A stretch of DNA of 64,000 bases from Glutamicibacter sp. MNS18 (GTDB lineage Bacteria > Actinomycetota > Actinomycetes > Actinomycetales > Micrococcaceae): contig NZ_JAPCHW010000009.1 in NCBI RefSeq assembly GCF_026107515.2, forward strand, positions 62,001 to 126,000, given 5' to 3'. Position numbers and translations under genes: made by a program. This document shows, one piece after another, positions 33,315 through 42,839 of the stretch; the first letter of the stretch is position 1, and each line of letters starts with the position of its first letter. The notes beneath the pieces were generated by a model. It was not told where the DNA came from and made no database searches. It saw nothing but the letters and a program-made list of their open reading frames with translations.

Positions 33315-34544
33315 CTAGCGCAACAGCAGGGCCGTGGCCTTGGGTGACAAGGACGCATCCATGACCGCGCATGCACCGCCGATGGCTCCGACCTTTGACC
33401 CCAGTGCCGAGGTGCGAGTTTCGATCTCATGCACGGCACGCAATGCGAAACGCCGGCTGATCGCCTCGGTAATCGCTTCTTCGCTGATCTCCTTGACCTC
33501 TTCCCACTGCGGGCCGCCGAACACGATCTGGCCGATATCCAGGGAATTTGCCAGCTGACCGACAACCTCGCCGACCTTGCCCATCGAATCCTTGATCAGC
33601 CCCACGGCGATCTCGTTGCCGTCCTTGGCCAGTGAGGTCAGGTGGTTCATGCCCTCGGAGCGCTGCTCTGGACCCATGTCATCGCTGTATGGCAGATCCA
33701 GCCCGCGTTCCTTGGCTTGCTTCGCCACGAACTCGTAGGAGGTGCCTGCAGCCAAGCAATCGTCCGTCCCGCATTCTTCGCAGTACATCGATTTCTGGCC
33801 GGTGGAGTAGTGACCGATTTCGCCGGCGTTGTTGCTCGATCCACGATGCACATCGGAGTCCAGCACGATGCCAGCACCGAATCCATGGCCGCAGTAGACG
33901 AAGACGAAGTCCTCGGTCTTTTCTTCCTTCGATTGCCACAGTTCGCCGATCGCCGAGGCGATGGTGTCCTTTTCGATGATCACCTGCAGGCGCAACATCT
34001 TGCGCAAAGGTGCCACGATATCCACATCTGCCCAACCGTCAAGCAAGGGCGGGTTGAGCACCACGCCGTCTTCGACGTTGACCGGCCCGGGCACGGCAAT
34101 GCCGATGCCGACAATGTGCTTCTTGGGAATCCGGACTTCCGCGATGAGTTCCTTGACGGTTGCGCCCATCAGCTCGATGGTCTCCCCAGCCACCTCGAGG
34201 TTTGGGACATCGATCCTTCGTTCGCGGATTACCTCGCCACGCAGGTTCATCACCACGAAGGTCAGCACGCTCGGATCCAAGTGGATTCCTATGGACACCA
34301 GTCGGTTGCCCTCGAGTTCCAACACGGTACGAGGCTTGCCCGGCCCCGAGACGATGGTGCGGTCTTCGCGCACAATACCGTCATCGAGCAAGCGGCGAAC
34401 AACATTGGAAATTGTTTGTGGCGACAGGCCGGTAGAACCTGCCAATTCGACACGACTGATTCCATCCGGTGCCCGTCGTATCGATTCAAGGATGACTGCT
34501 TGGTTGAAGTCTCCCAAACGTCCTAAGTTAGTGCCCCGTCGCAT
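33315..34544 (-). CDS. ROK-family transcriptional repressor
   Basis: The 409-residue protein combines a winged helix (NQAVILESIRRAPDGISRVE then LSPQTISNVVRRLLDDGIV) with a ROK sugar-kinase-like domain. The latter shows VGIGIAVPGPVNVEDG, FVFVYCGHGFGAGIVLD, and the zinc-binding GEIGHYSTGQKSMYCEECGT with a following DDCLAAG. NagC/XylR-type ROK regulators sense sugars or sugar phosphates. No sugar catabolic genes are nearby, so its targets are elsewhere or unknown. The gap upstream (34545-34729) is AT-rich compared with its surroundings. Confidence 0.9.
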   Translation of the reverse strand: MRRGTNLGRLGDFNQAVILESIRRAPDGISRVELAGSTGLSPQTISNVVRRLLDDGIVREDRTIVSGPGKPRTVLELEGNRLVSIGIHLDPSVLTFVVMNLRGEVIRERRIDVPNLEVAGETIELMGATVKELIAEVRIPKKHIVGIGIAVPGPVNVEDGVVLNPPLLDGWADVDIVAPLRKMLRLQVIIEKDTIASAIGELWQSKEEKTEDFVFVYCGHGFGAGIVLDSDVHRGSSNNAGEIGHYSTGQKSMYCEECGTDDCLAAGTSYEFVAKQAKERGLDLPYSDDMGPEQRSEGMNHLTSLAKDGNEIAVGLIKDSMGKVGEVVGQLANSLDIGQIVFGGPQWEEVKEISEEAITEAISRRFALRAVHEIETRTSALGSKVGAIGGACAVMDASLSPKATALLLR

Positions 34545-34729
34545 TTGCGCTCCATTGGTCTATAAAGTTGATGGATCGACCCTTTCAAATCTGCCAAATT
34601 CCCAAACATGCTATTCACTACACAAAGTGCGAGTTCGTAAGTGACCAGTTAGTTTGAATAAGGTAGTTGAAGATCCATAAATGCACGTTACCACCACAGG
34701 ACCGTTTTCTCACGCGATATCCTCGTTTC

Positions 34730-35146
34730 ATGAGGAACTTTTTAACCGTGGCTGCTGCGTGTCTCACCAACGAAAATGACGAGATTCTACTGGTCCGCAA
34801 ACAGGGCACTTCGTGCTTCATGCAACCGGGCGGAAAGATTGAGGTTGGCGAAAGCCCACAGCAAGCAATTGTGCGCGAAATTGAGGAGGAATTGGGGATT
34901 TCCTATATGCCGGGCGACCTCATTCCCGCAGGCAGTTGGGAAGGTCTGGCAGCCAATGAACCAATGACCGGTTTGCTGGCTTACCTGTTTATCGGACAGC
35001 TGAATACGACACCGAGTCCCAAAGCGGAGCTAGAGGAGCTGTTGTGGATCACTCCGCAGGCCGCCCTGCAACGCGATGACATCGCCCCACTACTGCGCGA
35101 ACACGTCTTACCCGGTGTTATTGACCGGATCGCCGCACGCAGTTAG
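34730..35146 (+). CDS. NUDIX hydrolase
   Basis: The 138-residue protein has a complete NUDIX box (GGKIEVGESPQQAIVREIEE then ELGI), matching Gx5Ex7REUxEExGU. It would hydrolyse a nucleoside diphosphate linked to another group; the substrate is not known. The start is taken as ATG 34730 (MRNFLTVAAACLTN); there is no ribosome site and TATCCT lies 8 bases upstream, so it may be leaderless. It diverges from the ROK gene. Confidence 0.85.
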   Translation: MRNFLTVAAACLTNENDEILLVRKQGTSCFMQPGGKIEVGESPQQAIVREIEEELGISYMPGDLIPAGSWEGLAANEPMTGLLAYLFIGQLNTTPSPKAELEELLWITPQAALQRDDIAPLLREHVLPGVIDRIAARS

Positions 35147-35288
35147 TTCGTGGCAATCCCCCATTCGATGGATAGGTATGCCGGGCGATCGCTGGCGAAT
35201 TATTGGGTTCCGTTTCCGGGCAGCCTCGGGGCTTCCCGCACGGCGCGGACCGGTTTCCCAACTGCTCCCAGGTCGTAGCCTTGCCGGA

Positions 35289-35783
35289 TTATCCTGCGTA
35301 CAGGTACTGGCCCCAGTCTTCTTCCATCTGTTCCAACCCGGCCAGGAAGAGTGTACTGGTCCGCGGACACCGCGGGGTGACTCGCAGCCGCCATCCCAGC
35401 TGGGATAGCGTCTTGTCGGCCTTGCGGCTGTTGCAAGGGTAACAAGCCGCGACGAGGTTTTCCCAGCTGTTTTCGCCGCCCTTGCAGCGCGGAACTACAT
35501 GGTCAATTGTGGTAGCCGGTTTGTCGCAGTAAGCGCACCTGTAGGAGTCCCTGCGCAGGACCCCACGTCGGGTTACATGGTTCAAAACACGGTGGGGACG
35601 CCGCACATACCGGTTGAGAACGATCACCGTGGGACGCGGCAGGCTGTTCTGTGCGCTTCGTACGGGTTTGTTGTCGTCTGCCGAAATGATCGTGGCCTTC
35701 TCCGCCAGAACCAGCAGTAACGCGCGGCGGAATGACACCACCGATAGCGGCTCGTATCCTGCGTTTAACACCAACGTACGCAT
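35289..35783 (-). CDS. HNH endonuclease-family protein
   Basis: The 164-residue protein has an HNH nuclease domain with structural zinc cysteines: CAYCDKPATTIDHVVPRCKG, then ENLVAACYPCNSRKADKTL. The N-terminus (MRTLVLNAGYEPLSVVSFRR) is the stand-alone HNH type widespread in actinobacteria, of unknown cellular function. It is not part of an intron, intein or phage here. It converges on the NUDIX gene with a 142-base gap in which I see no feature. Confidence 0.88.
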   Translation of the reverse strand: MRTLVLNAGYEPLSVVSFRRALLLVLAEKATIISADDNKPVRSAQNSLPRPTVIVLNRYVRRPHRVLNHVTRRGVLRRDSYRCAYCDKPATTIDHVVPRCKGGENSWENLVAACYPCNSRKADKTLSQLGWRLRVTPRCPRTSTLFLAGLEQMEEDWGQYLYAG

Positions 35784-35958
35784 TCATGCACTTTCCCCCG
35801 GGGCCGCCCGCGCAGTATGTACCTGATACCCCGCGGACTGCCGTTGGTCAGTCCTCTTGCTGGTAAGCCTATGCGATCAGATGTTGATTGGGGAGGGTTT
35901 TCTGGGCGCTTAGTCGATTCTTCACCCGAATTGCGTCTGTCGTTTACCGCTTAAAAGT

Positions 35959-36000
35959 CAATCGACCGTTACCCTGCAAACGCAGGGCAACGGTCGATTG
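35959..36000 (-). terminator. Terminator of the NlpC/P60 gene
   Basis: The stem CAATCGACCGTT-CCCTG / CAGGG-AACGGTCGATTG has one bulged base and a 6-base loop. On the minus strand it is followed by ACTTTTAA, 12 bases after the peptidase stop codon. Confidence 0.8.
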
Positions 36001-36012
36001 GAAGACTGGGTC

Positions 36013-36861
36013 TTAGCGAGCCAGGGTGTAGTACCCGTAGAGCGGGTTCTGGGTCACCGGGTGGATGTTGGTGCCGGTGCGAGGGTTCTGGGCACCGATC
36101 ATGGTGCCGCCGCCCAAGTAGATCCCCACGTGGCTACCGCCACGCTGGAACACCAGGTCACCTGGCTGCGGGTTGCTGGTGCGCACGAACTGGCCGGAGC
36201 CGAGAATCGCCGAGGTTCCGCGAGCGATGTTGATGCCGTGCTGCTTGTAGACGTACTGGACGAAACCTGAGCAGTCCCACCCGGATGGGGAGTTGCCGCC
36301 CCATACATATGGGGTTCCCTGGTACTTGGTTGCAGTCGCGGCGATCCCGGACAGCCCCTTGACCTGGGTGGTGGTTTCCTTCTTGGTGGTCTTCGGTGCG
36401 GTGGTGTTGGTGCTCTGCGTGGTGTTGCTCTGAGTCTGGTTACGGGACTCACGAGTCATCGGAGCGTTGTCATCGCTGGACACCTGGGGCGCATTATTGG
36501 ACACCGGGGTCACGTTATTGGAAACTGCGATGACAACCGGCTCTGGTTCCGGCTTGGGCTCGGCGGTGAAGGTTGCCCGTTCGATTTCGAACTTGTCAGC
36601 CTTCTTCGCGGAAACCGCAACAGCCTGGACGGCTACGCGTTCTGGGTTGATGACATCAACCGGTGCAGCGGACACGTCACGTGGAGCGCTGGCCTGGCCC
36701 GGTACACCCAGGGTTACGATCAAACCGGAAGCGGCGGCAACAACTGCTGCCTGGCGGCCAACAGAGCCGGCGTTCGAGGACACGGCCTGCGAAATGGCTT
36801 CTAGCGGGTTGGTGCGTGCCGATGGGGCGCGGTGACGCCCCTGCGATTGACGCTTAGTCAC
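36013..36861 (-). CDS. Secreted NlpC/P60 (C40) peptidoglycan peptidase
   Basis: The 282-residue protein has a basic N-terminus, a hydrophobic export segment (VGRQAAVVAAASGLIVTLGV), a Ser/Thr/Asn-rich linker and a C-terminal NlpC/P60 domain. Catalytic parts are YVWGGNSPSGWDCSGFVQYV (nucleophile Cys) and GSHVGIYLGGG (His). It should cleave peptide stems in the cell wall. The start is GTG 36861 with AGGAGAGG 8 bases upstream; this site lies just past a c-di-AMP riboswitch at 36879-37012, which probably controls expression. Confidence 0.9.
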   Translation of the reverse strand: MTKRQSQGRHRAPSARTNPLEAISQAVSSNAGSVGRQAAVVAAASGLIVTLGVPGQASAPRDVSAAPVDVINPERVAVQAVAVSAKKADKFEIERATFTAEPKPEPEPVVIAVSNNVTPVSNNAPQVSSDDNAPMTRESRNQTQSNTTQSTNTTAPKTTKKETTTQVKGLSGIAATATKYQGTPYVWGGNSPSGWDCSGFVQYVYKQHGINIARGTSAILGSGQFVRTSNPQPGDLVFQRGGSHVGIYLGGGTMIGAQNPRTGTNIHPVTQNPLYGYYTLAR

Positions 36862-36878
36862 AATTATTGCCTCTCCTT

Positions 36879-37012
36879 GATACCTGCGAGGTGAGCTGTC
36901 GGGTTCGAAGTGGAGTTACCTCGGTGGATTCGAAGTTTCCTTCTCTTCACACTTCACCCCAAGGGTTTTTGGCCTAAGCCAACCACCCGATATTTGGTTC
37001 CCCCGCCACTGC
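36879..37012 (-). ncRNA. c-di-AMP riboswitch (ydaO/yuaA type)
   Basis: Read on the minus strand, the leader has the conserved ydaO blocks in order: GGGGGAACC at the 5' side, CTTGGGGTGAA in the middle, and CCGAACCCGACAGCTCACCT with CGCAGG at the 3' side. The ribosome site of the NlpC/P60 gene follows within about 10 bases. In actinobacteria this RNA usually precedes cell-wall hydrolase genes and turns them off when c-di-AMP is high. The ends are approximate. Confidence 0.85.
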
Positions 37013-37162
37013 CATACGAGTTGTGTATATCTAGTCATTGCATGCTGGCAGTGTTCGGTTTACACGCAATTGCACTTCAAGATCGCCCTGAAGCACGATG
37101 ACGAGCCTACATGAACTTTTTTCAATTGTCACATTTTGATCACGATATGGTGACAAAGATCG

Positions 37163-38167
37163 TTATAGCCAGCCAGCAGGGTTCTGGAACTGGCCGTTGG
37201 TGATCACTTCAAAGTGCACGTGACAACCGGTTGAGTTGCCGGTAGTGCCACTGAGAGCGATTACCTCGCCGCGTTCAACCTTCTGGCCAACCTTGGCAAT
37301 GAGACTTGAATTGTGACTATATCCGGTTTCGAGTCCGTTACCGTGCGAAATCGTCACACGCTTGCCCGAGTGCCCTGCCCAGCCCGAAACAGTCACCGTT
37401 CCCGAGGCGGCAGCCTTGACCGGGGTGCCGCAGGCAACACCGTAATCAATGCCACTGTGGTTCATGTATCCCGCGCCGGTCGGATTCTTACGGTGGCCGA
37501 ACGGGGAGGTGATCCGGTTCGAGTCCAGCGGACGATCCAGCAAGCCTGGGGAGGCAATCGTGGAAATATCTCCACCGGAGGCGGTAAGCACCTCCGAGAA
37601 GCGCTCTTCCTTCACGACCTGTTCCGAGCGATCCGAGGTCAGCGCCGCGCGTACGACCTCCACTTCGCCGTTTCCCGGGGCTTTGACGTCCACAACCGCG
37701 CTGGTGGCGGTGCGCTGGGCTTCAGCGGCGAAGGATTCAACCTCATCGCCGGAGAAGTGCGGGGTGATCGCGGCCAGGGTGAGTCCCGAGACCGCGGCGA
37801 CGGCAGCCACCTTATGGGTGAAGCCCAATCGGCTCTTGGGCTGCCGGGGTGCATGCAGGGCTTCGAACAGCTTGTCTTCGACTTGTTCGGGAGCTGCACT
37901 GCCAGCGCTTGGTGCGAGAGGGATGACATTATCGGCGAACCGCGCAGCCAGATCGGCCTGCTCCGGAGCGATACCGTAACGCTGGATCTCTTCATAGCGA
38001 CGGCCCGCGTGATGGCGTTCGGCCATCGGAGCCTGCTCGGTTTCGAGTGCCGAACGACGGGCACGACGACCAGCTGAGCGGCTGGTGGTATCGCGTAGAA
38101 CCTCGAGAGTCGGGTCTAGCTCGACGCCCTCGGCACAACGCCGTCCGGTTGGCTTGGTGTTTGCCAA
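37163..38167 (-). CDS. M23 (LytM-type) endopeptidase, membrane-anchored
   Basis: The protein of about 334 residues has a hydrophobic segment (VAAVAAVSGLTLAAI) and a C-terminal M23 domain. Zinc ligands are visible in MNHSGIDYG and in GNSTGCHVHFEV. Supporting motifs are SPFGHRKNPTG and GNGLETGYSHNSSL. It should cut peptidoglycan cross-bridges. The start is uncertain: a TTG at 38167 is placed well behind AGAGGGAAAG; a GTG at 38182 is the alternative. Longer readings would translate the riboswitch. It lies upstream of the NlpC/P60 gene, each with its own riboswitch. Confidence 0.88.
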   Translation of the reverse strand: MANTKPTGRRCAEGVELDPTLEVLRDTTSRSAGRRARRSALETEQAPMAERHHAGRRYEEIQRYGIAPEQADLAARFADNVIPLAPSAGSAAPEQVEDKLFEALHAPRQPKSRLGFTHKVAAVAAVSGLTLAAITPHFSGDEVESFAAEAQRTATSAVVDVKAPGNGEVEVVRAALTSDRSEQVVKEERFSEVLTASGGDISTIASPGLLDRPLDSNRITSPFGHRKNPTGAGYMNHSGIDYGVACGTPVKAAASGTVTVSGWAGHSGKRVTISHGNGLETGYSHNSSLIAKVGQKVERGEVIALSGTTGNSTGCHVHFEVITNGQFQNPAGWL

Positions 38168-38187
38168 ATCTTTCCCTCTCACGTCAT

Positions 38188-38315
38188 TCACCTGCGGAGT
38201 TAGCTGTCGGGTTCGGATCCTGAGAAATATCCGGTCGCGCCACTGCAAGGAGGCACGACTTCACCCCAAGACGCTCAATGCGCCAAAGTCTGGGTCCCCC
38301 GCTATTGCCCTAGCT
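38188..38315 (-). ncRNA. Second c-di-AMP riboswitch (ydaO/yuaA type)
   Basis: The leader of the M23 gene shows the same blocks on the minus strand: GGGGGACCC at the 5' side, CTTGGGGTGAAGTCG in the middle, and CCGAACCCGACAGCTAACTC with CGCAGG at the 3' side. The AGAGGGAAAG ribosome site of the peptidase gene follows within 15 bases. Sequence between the blocks differs from the first copy, so this is not a recent duplication. The ends are approximate. Confidence 0.85.
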
Positions 38316-38435
38316 GATTACCGAAGCAGCGCCGCTGTAGGCAATATTCGGTGTTTAAACAGCAACTGCTGGCGGCACGATTTAGGTACCACCAGCAGTT
38401 CACACTACAGGTCAAACGTTAAAGTTACAATTTCG

Positions 38436-39134
38436 TTATCTTCTGCCGGAGCGTACGAAAATATGGCTACTAACCTCGACTGGAAGCTCCAATGCACCCT
38501 CGATTCCTTCGACACGAACCACCATGTAATCATCGGCTCGTTCCAAAGTAACCACTGCTCCGGGCTTGATTCCGCCTTCATTCAGTTGCCCCAGGAGGAT
38601 CGGGTCAGTCTGGATCGGCTCAGCCAGGCGTTCAATGGCCATCGGGCCGGAGTTGCCCGCCTCCAGTGCATTGTCAAGGTTTTCTACGTCATATGAGATC
38701 TCGGCCACAGTCGGTCCGCCCAGAACCTCCAACCCGGGGATCGGGTTGCCGTACGGTGAGACGGTTGGCTTGCCCAGCAGTTCGTACAGGCGCTGCTCGA
38801 CACGCTCGCTCATCACGTGTTCCCAGCGGCAGGCTTCCTCGTGAACATATTCCCAGTCCAGACCAATCATGTCGGACAGCAGGCGCTCGGCCAGGCGGTG
38901 CTTGCGCATCACGCCCGTGGCCAGCTCGTGACCTTTCTCGGTCAACGCGAGATGGCGGTCGGTGGAGACCACAACGAGGCCATCACGTTCCATACGTGCC
39001 ACGGTCTGCGAAACCGTTGGGCCCGAGTGCCCCAGCCGTTCTGCGATGCGCGCACGCAGCGCAACAATTTCCTCTTCTTGCAATTCAAGAATGGTGCGCA
39101 GGTACATCTCAGTTGTATCGATAAGGTCAGACAC
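38436..39134 (-). CDS. ideR: Iron-dependent repressor, DtxR/IdeR family
   Basis: With the GTG start at 39134 the 232-residue protein matches DtxR/IdeR numbering exactly. Primary-site ligands are M10, C102, E105 and H106; ancillary-site ligands include H79, E83 and H98. The helix-turn-helix is IAERLGHSGPTVSQTVARME, followed by the dimerisation domain and an SH3-like C-terminal domain. It represses iron uptake genes when Fe2+ is bound. AGGAG lies 8 bases before this GTG; in-frame codons upstream are not needed. The -35/-10 promoter lies at 39162-39190. Confidence 0.95.
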   Translation of the reverse strand: MSDLIDTTEMYLRTILELQEEEIVALRARIAERLGHSGPTVSQTVARMERDGLVVVSTDRHLALTEKGHELATGVMRKHRLAERLLSDMIGLDWEYVHEEACRWEHVMSERVEQRLYELLGKPTVSPYGNPIPGLEVLGGPTVAEISYDVENLDNALEAGNSGPMAIERLAEPIQTDPILLGQLNEGGIKPGAVVTLERADDYMVVRVEGIEGALELPVEVSSHIFVRSGRR

Positions 39135-39161
39135 GTTAGCCACTCCTGAAAGTAACAAATA

Positions 39162-39190
39162 TTAATCACTAGCAAATTACGAGACGTCAA
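39162..39190 (-). promoter_or_regulatory. ideR promoter
   Basis: On the minus strand TTGACG (39190-39185) and GATTAA (39167-39162) are separated by 17 bases. The latter ends 28 bases before the ideR start codon. Confidence 0.5.
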
Positions 39191-39305
39191 TTACCCACTC
39201 TACTGTGTACGGCCCACAACTAGCGCACAACACTTTTATCTGTGCCCCGTAACTGATGACACGGTTTTCCTTCTTCGCCGGTGGGTTTGCGAAGATAATA
39301 AGTGA

Positions 39306-40517
<1,212 letters not shown>

Positions 40518-40526
40518 TCCACAAGG

Positions 40527-40573
40527 TTAAATGACTGCGGGGAAGCGCCAAGCGCTTCCCCGCAGTCATTTAA
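40527..40573. terminator. Bidirectional terminator with a perfect 22-base stem
   Basis: Arms of 22 bases (starting TTAAATGACTGCGGGG and ending CATTTAA) pair without mismatch around a CAA loop. It lies 10 bases after serC and ends 23 bases before the stop of the converging DUF3027 gene. Confidence 0.85.
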
Positions 40574-40595
40574 TACGCCCACGAGACGTGGATGG

Positions 40596-41183
40596 TCATT
40601 CCTTGGAGCCGCCGCCACGATTCCGGGCTGCTGCCCGCCGGCGGGCAGCAGTGCGCTGGGCCGTACGGCGACGGCGCACCGGCCGTCGGGGGTTCTCCTC
40701 AGGTTCCTGCGAGTCAACATCCTCTTCCGCAGCTGCCGGGGCCGGTTCGCTTCCCGTGGGTTGCTCGGTACCCGCTGGTTCGTCCGCAGCCAAGGCGTCC
40801 TCGGTTACGGCCGGCGAATCGCTGGCAGTATCCGTTTGCTCGCCTTCACGTTGCGCCGCGTCGATTTCATCCTGCGCCAATCGGTCGGCCCACGGAACCC
40901 AAGCGGGGGCCAGCAGGGCATCCTCACCGGGGATGATCCCCAGCTCGCAAACCGTTGCGTCCTTGGCCTTGGCCCGCGGAATACGGGCCAAGGTGACAAA
41001 CCAGGTCCAGCCGCGGTATCCGTCACGGTGGGAGATAAATCGGTGGGTGACAAGTCGCTCACCTTCAACCGAAGCGCCGCAATAGTCACCGATCTCCGAG
41101 TCCACGGCAATTTCGGCCAGGGCCTGCCGTGCGGTGTCAACGGCCTCGGCGAGCACCGTGTCGAGCTTTGGTTTACGAGCCAT
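40596..41183 (-). CDS. DUF3027 protein
   Basis: The 195-residue protein begins MARKPKLDTVLAEAVDTARQ and has the DUF3027 core (GDYCGASVEGERLVTHRFIS and GWTWFVTLARIPRAKAKD). A long Glu/Pro-rich and then basic tail ends in an Arg/Ala-rich stretch that may bind nucleic acid. Its function is unknown. It follows the cold-shock protein gene with a 3-base gap, an arrangement common in actinobacteria, so a shared role with RNA is plausible but unproven. Confidence 0.8.
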   Translation of the reverse strand: MARKPKLDTVLAEAVDTARQALAEIAVDSEIGDYCGASVEGERLVTHRFISHRDGYRGWTWFVTLARIPRAKAKDATVCELGIIPGEDALLAPAWVPWADRLAQDEIDAAQREGEQTDTASDSPAVTEDALAADEPAGTEQPTGSEPAPAAAEEDVDSQEPEENPRRPVRRRRTAQRTAARRRAAARNRGGGSKE

Positions 41184-41186
41184 ATG

Positions 41187-41570
41187 TTATGCGTCCAGAT
41201 CATCGGCCACTGCGCGAAGCACAGTGGCAACCTTCTTGCCGTATGCCTGTTCAGGATAGCGCCCATTGCGCAAGGAATTGGAAACCTGATCCAAGAGCTT
41301 GATCAGATCCTCAATTAAGACCGCCTGGGCCTCGGGCTTTTTACGCTTCGCCCGGGCCACCGACGGGGCTTCATCCACTACACGCAGGCTCAGCGCCTGC
41401 GGACCACGCCGGCCTTCGGCAATCCCGAATTCAAGCCGTGTCCCCGGGCGCAGATCGAACACGCCTTCCGGCAACGCCGAGGCGTTAACGTAGATCTCCT
41501 TGCCGTCATCGGCGGTGATGAAGCCAAAGCCCTTGGACTTTTCGTACCACTTAACCTTGCCACTAGGCAC
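41187..41570 (-). CDS. Cold-shock domain protein with C-terminal extension
   Basis: The 127-residue protein has an N-terminal cold-shock domain with both RNA-binding motifs (KGFGFI and, in altered form, IYVNASAL) and a 60-residue helical extension (VLIEDLIKLLDQVSNSLRNG). Ordinary Csp proteins stop at about 67 residues. The start is GTG 41570 with GAGG 9 bases upstream; the ATG two codons before it touches the ribosome site. It probably chaperones RNA. It is the first gene of a pair with the DUF3027 gene. Confidence 0.85.
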   Translation of the reverse strand: MPSGKVKWYEKSKGFGFITADDGKEIYVNASALPEGVFDLRPGTRLEFGIAEGRRGPQALSLRVVDEAPSVARAKRKKPEAQAVLIEDLIKLLDQVSNSLRNGRYPEQAYGKKVATVLRAVADDLDA

Positions 41571-41810
41571 GATCATTTACCTCGTTCTTTTTACTCAGCC
41601 TATACGCCCCCAACAACCGTTGGCGGCGTTCGTGTCCTGCCTTTTCGCACCGCGGAGCATCTGACCGGGAAAGACCGTTGTTCTACCGGGCGCTCAATCG
41701 GCGGATGCGATTCAAGTCGAATTACCTAGATTATGTCATTGTCTGGGGTCCTACTTCATCTTTTAACCCTCCACAGCCATCCGAAGGTGTACACGGTATC
41801 GTTGTTCTCC

Positions 41811-42029
41811 GTGAGTACCACTTCCATTGCCGTGTCCTGGATTTCCCGAATCGCCATCACAGTCGCCGCCATCTCGTCCGTTGCGCTGATCACCATGCTG
41901 GTGATGTATTTCCAGGAGATCACCATCCCGACCCTTGTCATGGCCGTGAGCCTGTACGGTCTGCCGGCGGCCTTTATCCTCGGTGGAGTCGTGGTGACCT
42001 ACAACATCAGGCAGCGCCGCCGCGACTGA
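41811..42029 (+). CDS. Small two-helix membrane protein
   Basis: The 72-residue reading from GTG 41811 has two hydrophobic segments (ISRIAITVAAISSVALITML and LVMAVSLYGLPAAFILGGVV) and a basic tail ending RQRRRD. It is hypothetical, with no known family. The start is uncertain; the frame stays open for 26 codons upstream. It ends 66 bases before the response-regulator gene. Confidence 0.5.
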   Translation: MSTTSIAVSWISRIAITVAAISSVALITMLVMYFQEITIPTLVMAVSLYGLPAAFILGGVVVTYNIRQRRRD

Positions 42030-42057
42030 GCAAGACTTCATGCCTTGCAGTTGACTT

Positions 42058-42079
42058 CCAGCTAACTCCCAGACAAGCT
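42058..42079 (+). promoter_or_regulatory. Direct repeat, candidate response-regulator box
   Basis: CCAGCTAACTC and CCAGACAAGCT (CCAG-N2-AA) are in tandem with 11-base spacing, typical of OmpR-family binding sites. They end 17 bases before the response-regulator gene, so autoregulation is plausible. Confidence 0.4.
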
Positions 42080-42095
42080 GTGCAGACTGGTGCCC

Positions 42096-42803
42096 ATGAA
42101 CGCAAAAACCCCAGAAGCCAAATTGCTGGTTGTCGACGACGAACCGAATATCCGCGAACTGCTTTCGACCTCCCTGCGTTTTGCCGGGTTTGAGGTCGTT
42201 GCCGCAGCCAATGGTCGAGAAGCCCTGGCCGCTGTGGAAGCCGGTGAACCGGACCTCGCCGTCCTGGATGTGATGCTGCCGGATATGGACGGTTTTACGA
42301 TTACGCGCAAGTTGCGCGCAGCCGGACGCCACTTCCCGGTCCTGTTCCTGACCGCCCGAGATGACACCAGCGACAAGGTAGCCGGACTGACTGTCGGCGG
42401 CGATGACTACGTCACCAAGCCCTTTAGCCTGGATGAAGTGGTGGCCCGGATCCGCGCGGTGTTACGTCGCACCCACTCCGGCGAGGACGAGAATGCCACT
42501 ATCGTGGTAGCCGATCTGGAGCTGGACGACGATGCCCATGAGGTCCGCCGTGCCGGTGAGATCATCGATCTCTCCCCGACCGAGTTCAAGCTGCTGCGTT
42601 ACCTGATGATGAACCCGAACCGAGTACTTTCCAAGTCACAGATCCTGGACCATGTCTGGGAATACGACTTCAACGGGGACGCCTCGATCGTGGAATCCTA
42701 CATCTCCTACCTGCGCCGAAAGGTTGACCGTCCCGAATGGCCGGCACTAATCCAAACCAAACGTGGTGTGGGTTACCTGATGCGCACCCCCGAGCGTCGC
42801 TAA
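42096..42803 (+). CDS. OmpR-family response regulator
   Basis: The 235-residue protein has a receiver domain with acidic pocket D14-D15, phosphoacceptor D58 (AVLDVMLPDMDG) and the conserved Lys in DDYVTKPF, followed by a winged helix (IDLSPTEFKLLRYLMMNPNR then DASIVESYISYLRRKVD, and TKRGVGYLM). It would bind DNA after phosphorylation by the kinase encoded 36 bases downstream. The start is ATG 42096; a GTG two codons upstream is possible. The stimulus is unknown. Confidence 0.92.
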   Translation: MNAKTPEAKLLVVDDEPNIRELLSTSLRFAGFEVVAAANGREALAAVEAGEPDLAVLDVMLPDMDGFTITRKLRAAGRHFPVLFLTARDDTSDKVAGLTVGGDDYVTKPFSLDEVVARIRAVLRRTHSGEDENATIVVADLELDDDAHEVRRAGEIIDLSPTEFKLLRYLMMNPNRVLSKSQILDHVWEYDFNGDASIVESYISYLRRKVDRPEWPALIQTKRGVGYLMRTPERR

Positions 42804-42839
42804 CCTGTCGCCAATTGCTTGGAACGGTAGAGTCGATCT

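Noticed and set aside
35289-35783. HNH protein as a homing or phage nuclease
   Set aside because: It is of the stand-alone actinobacterial type, its neighbours are chromosomal genes, and no interrupted gene or intein is present.
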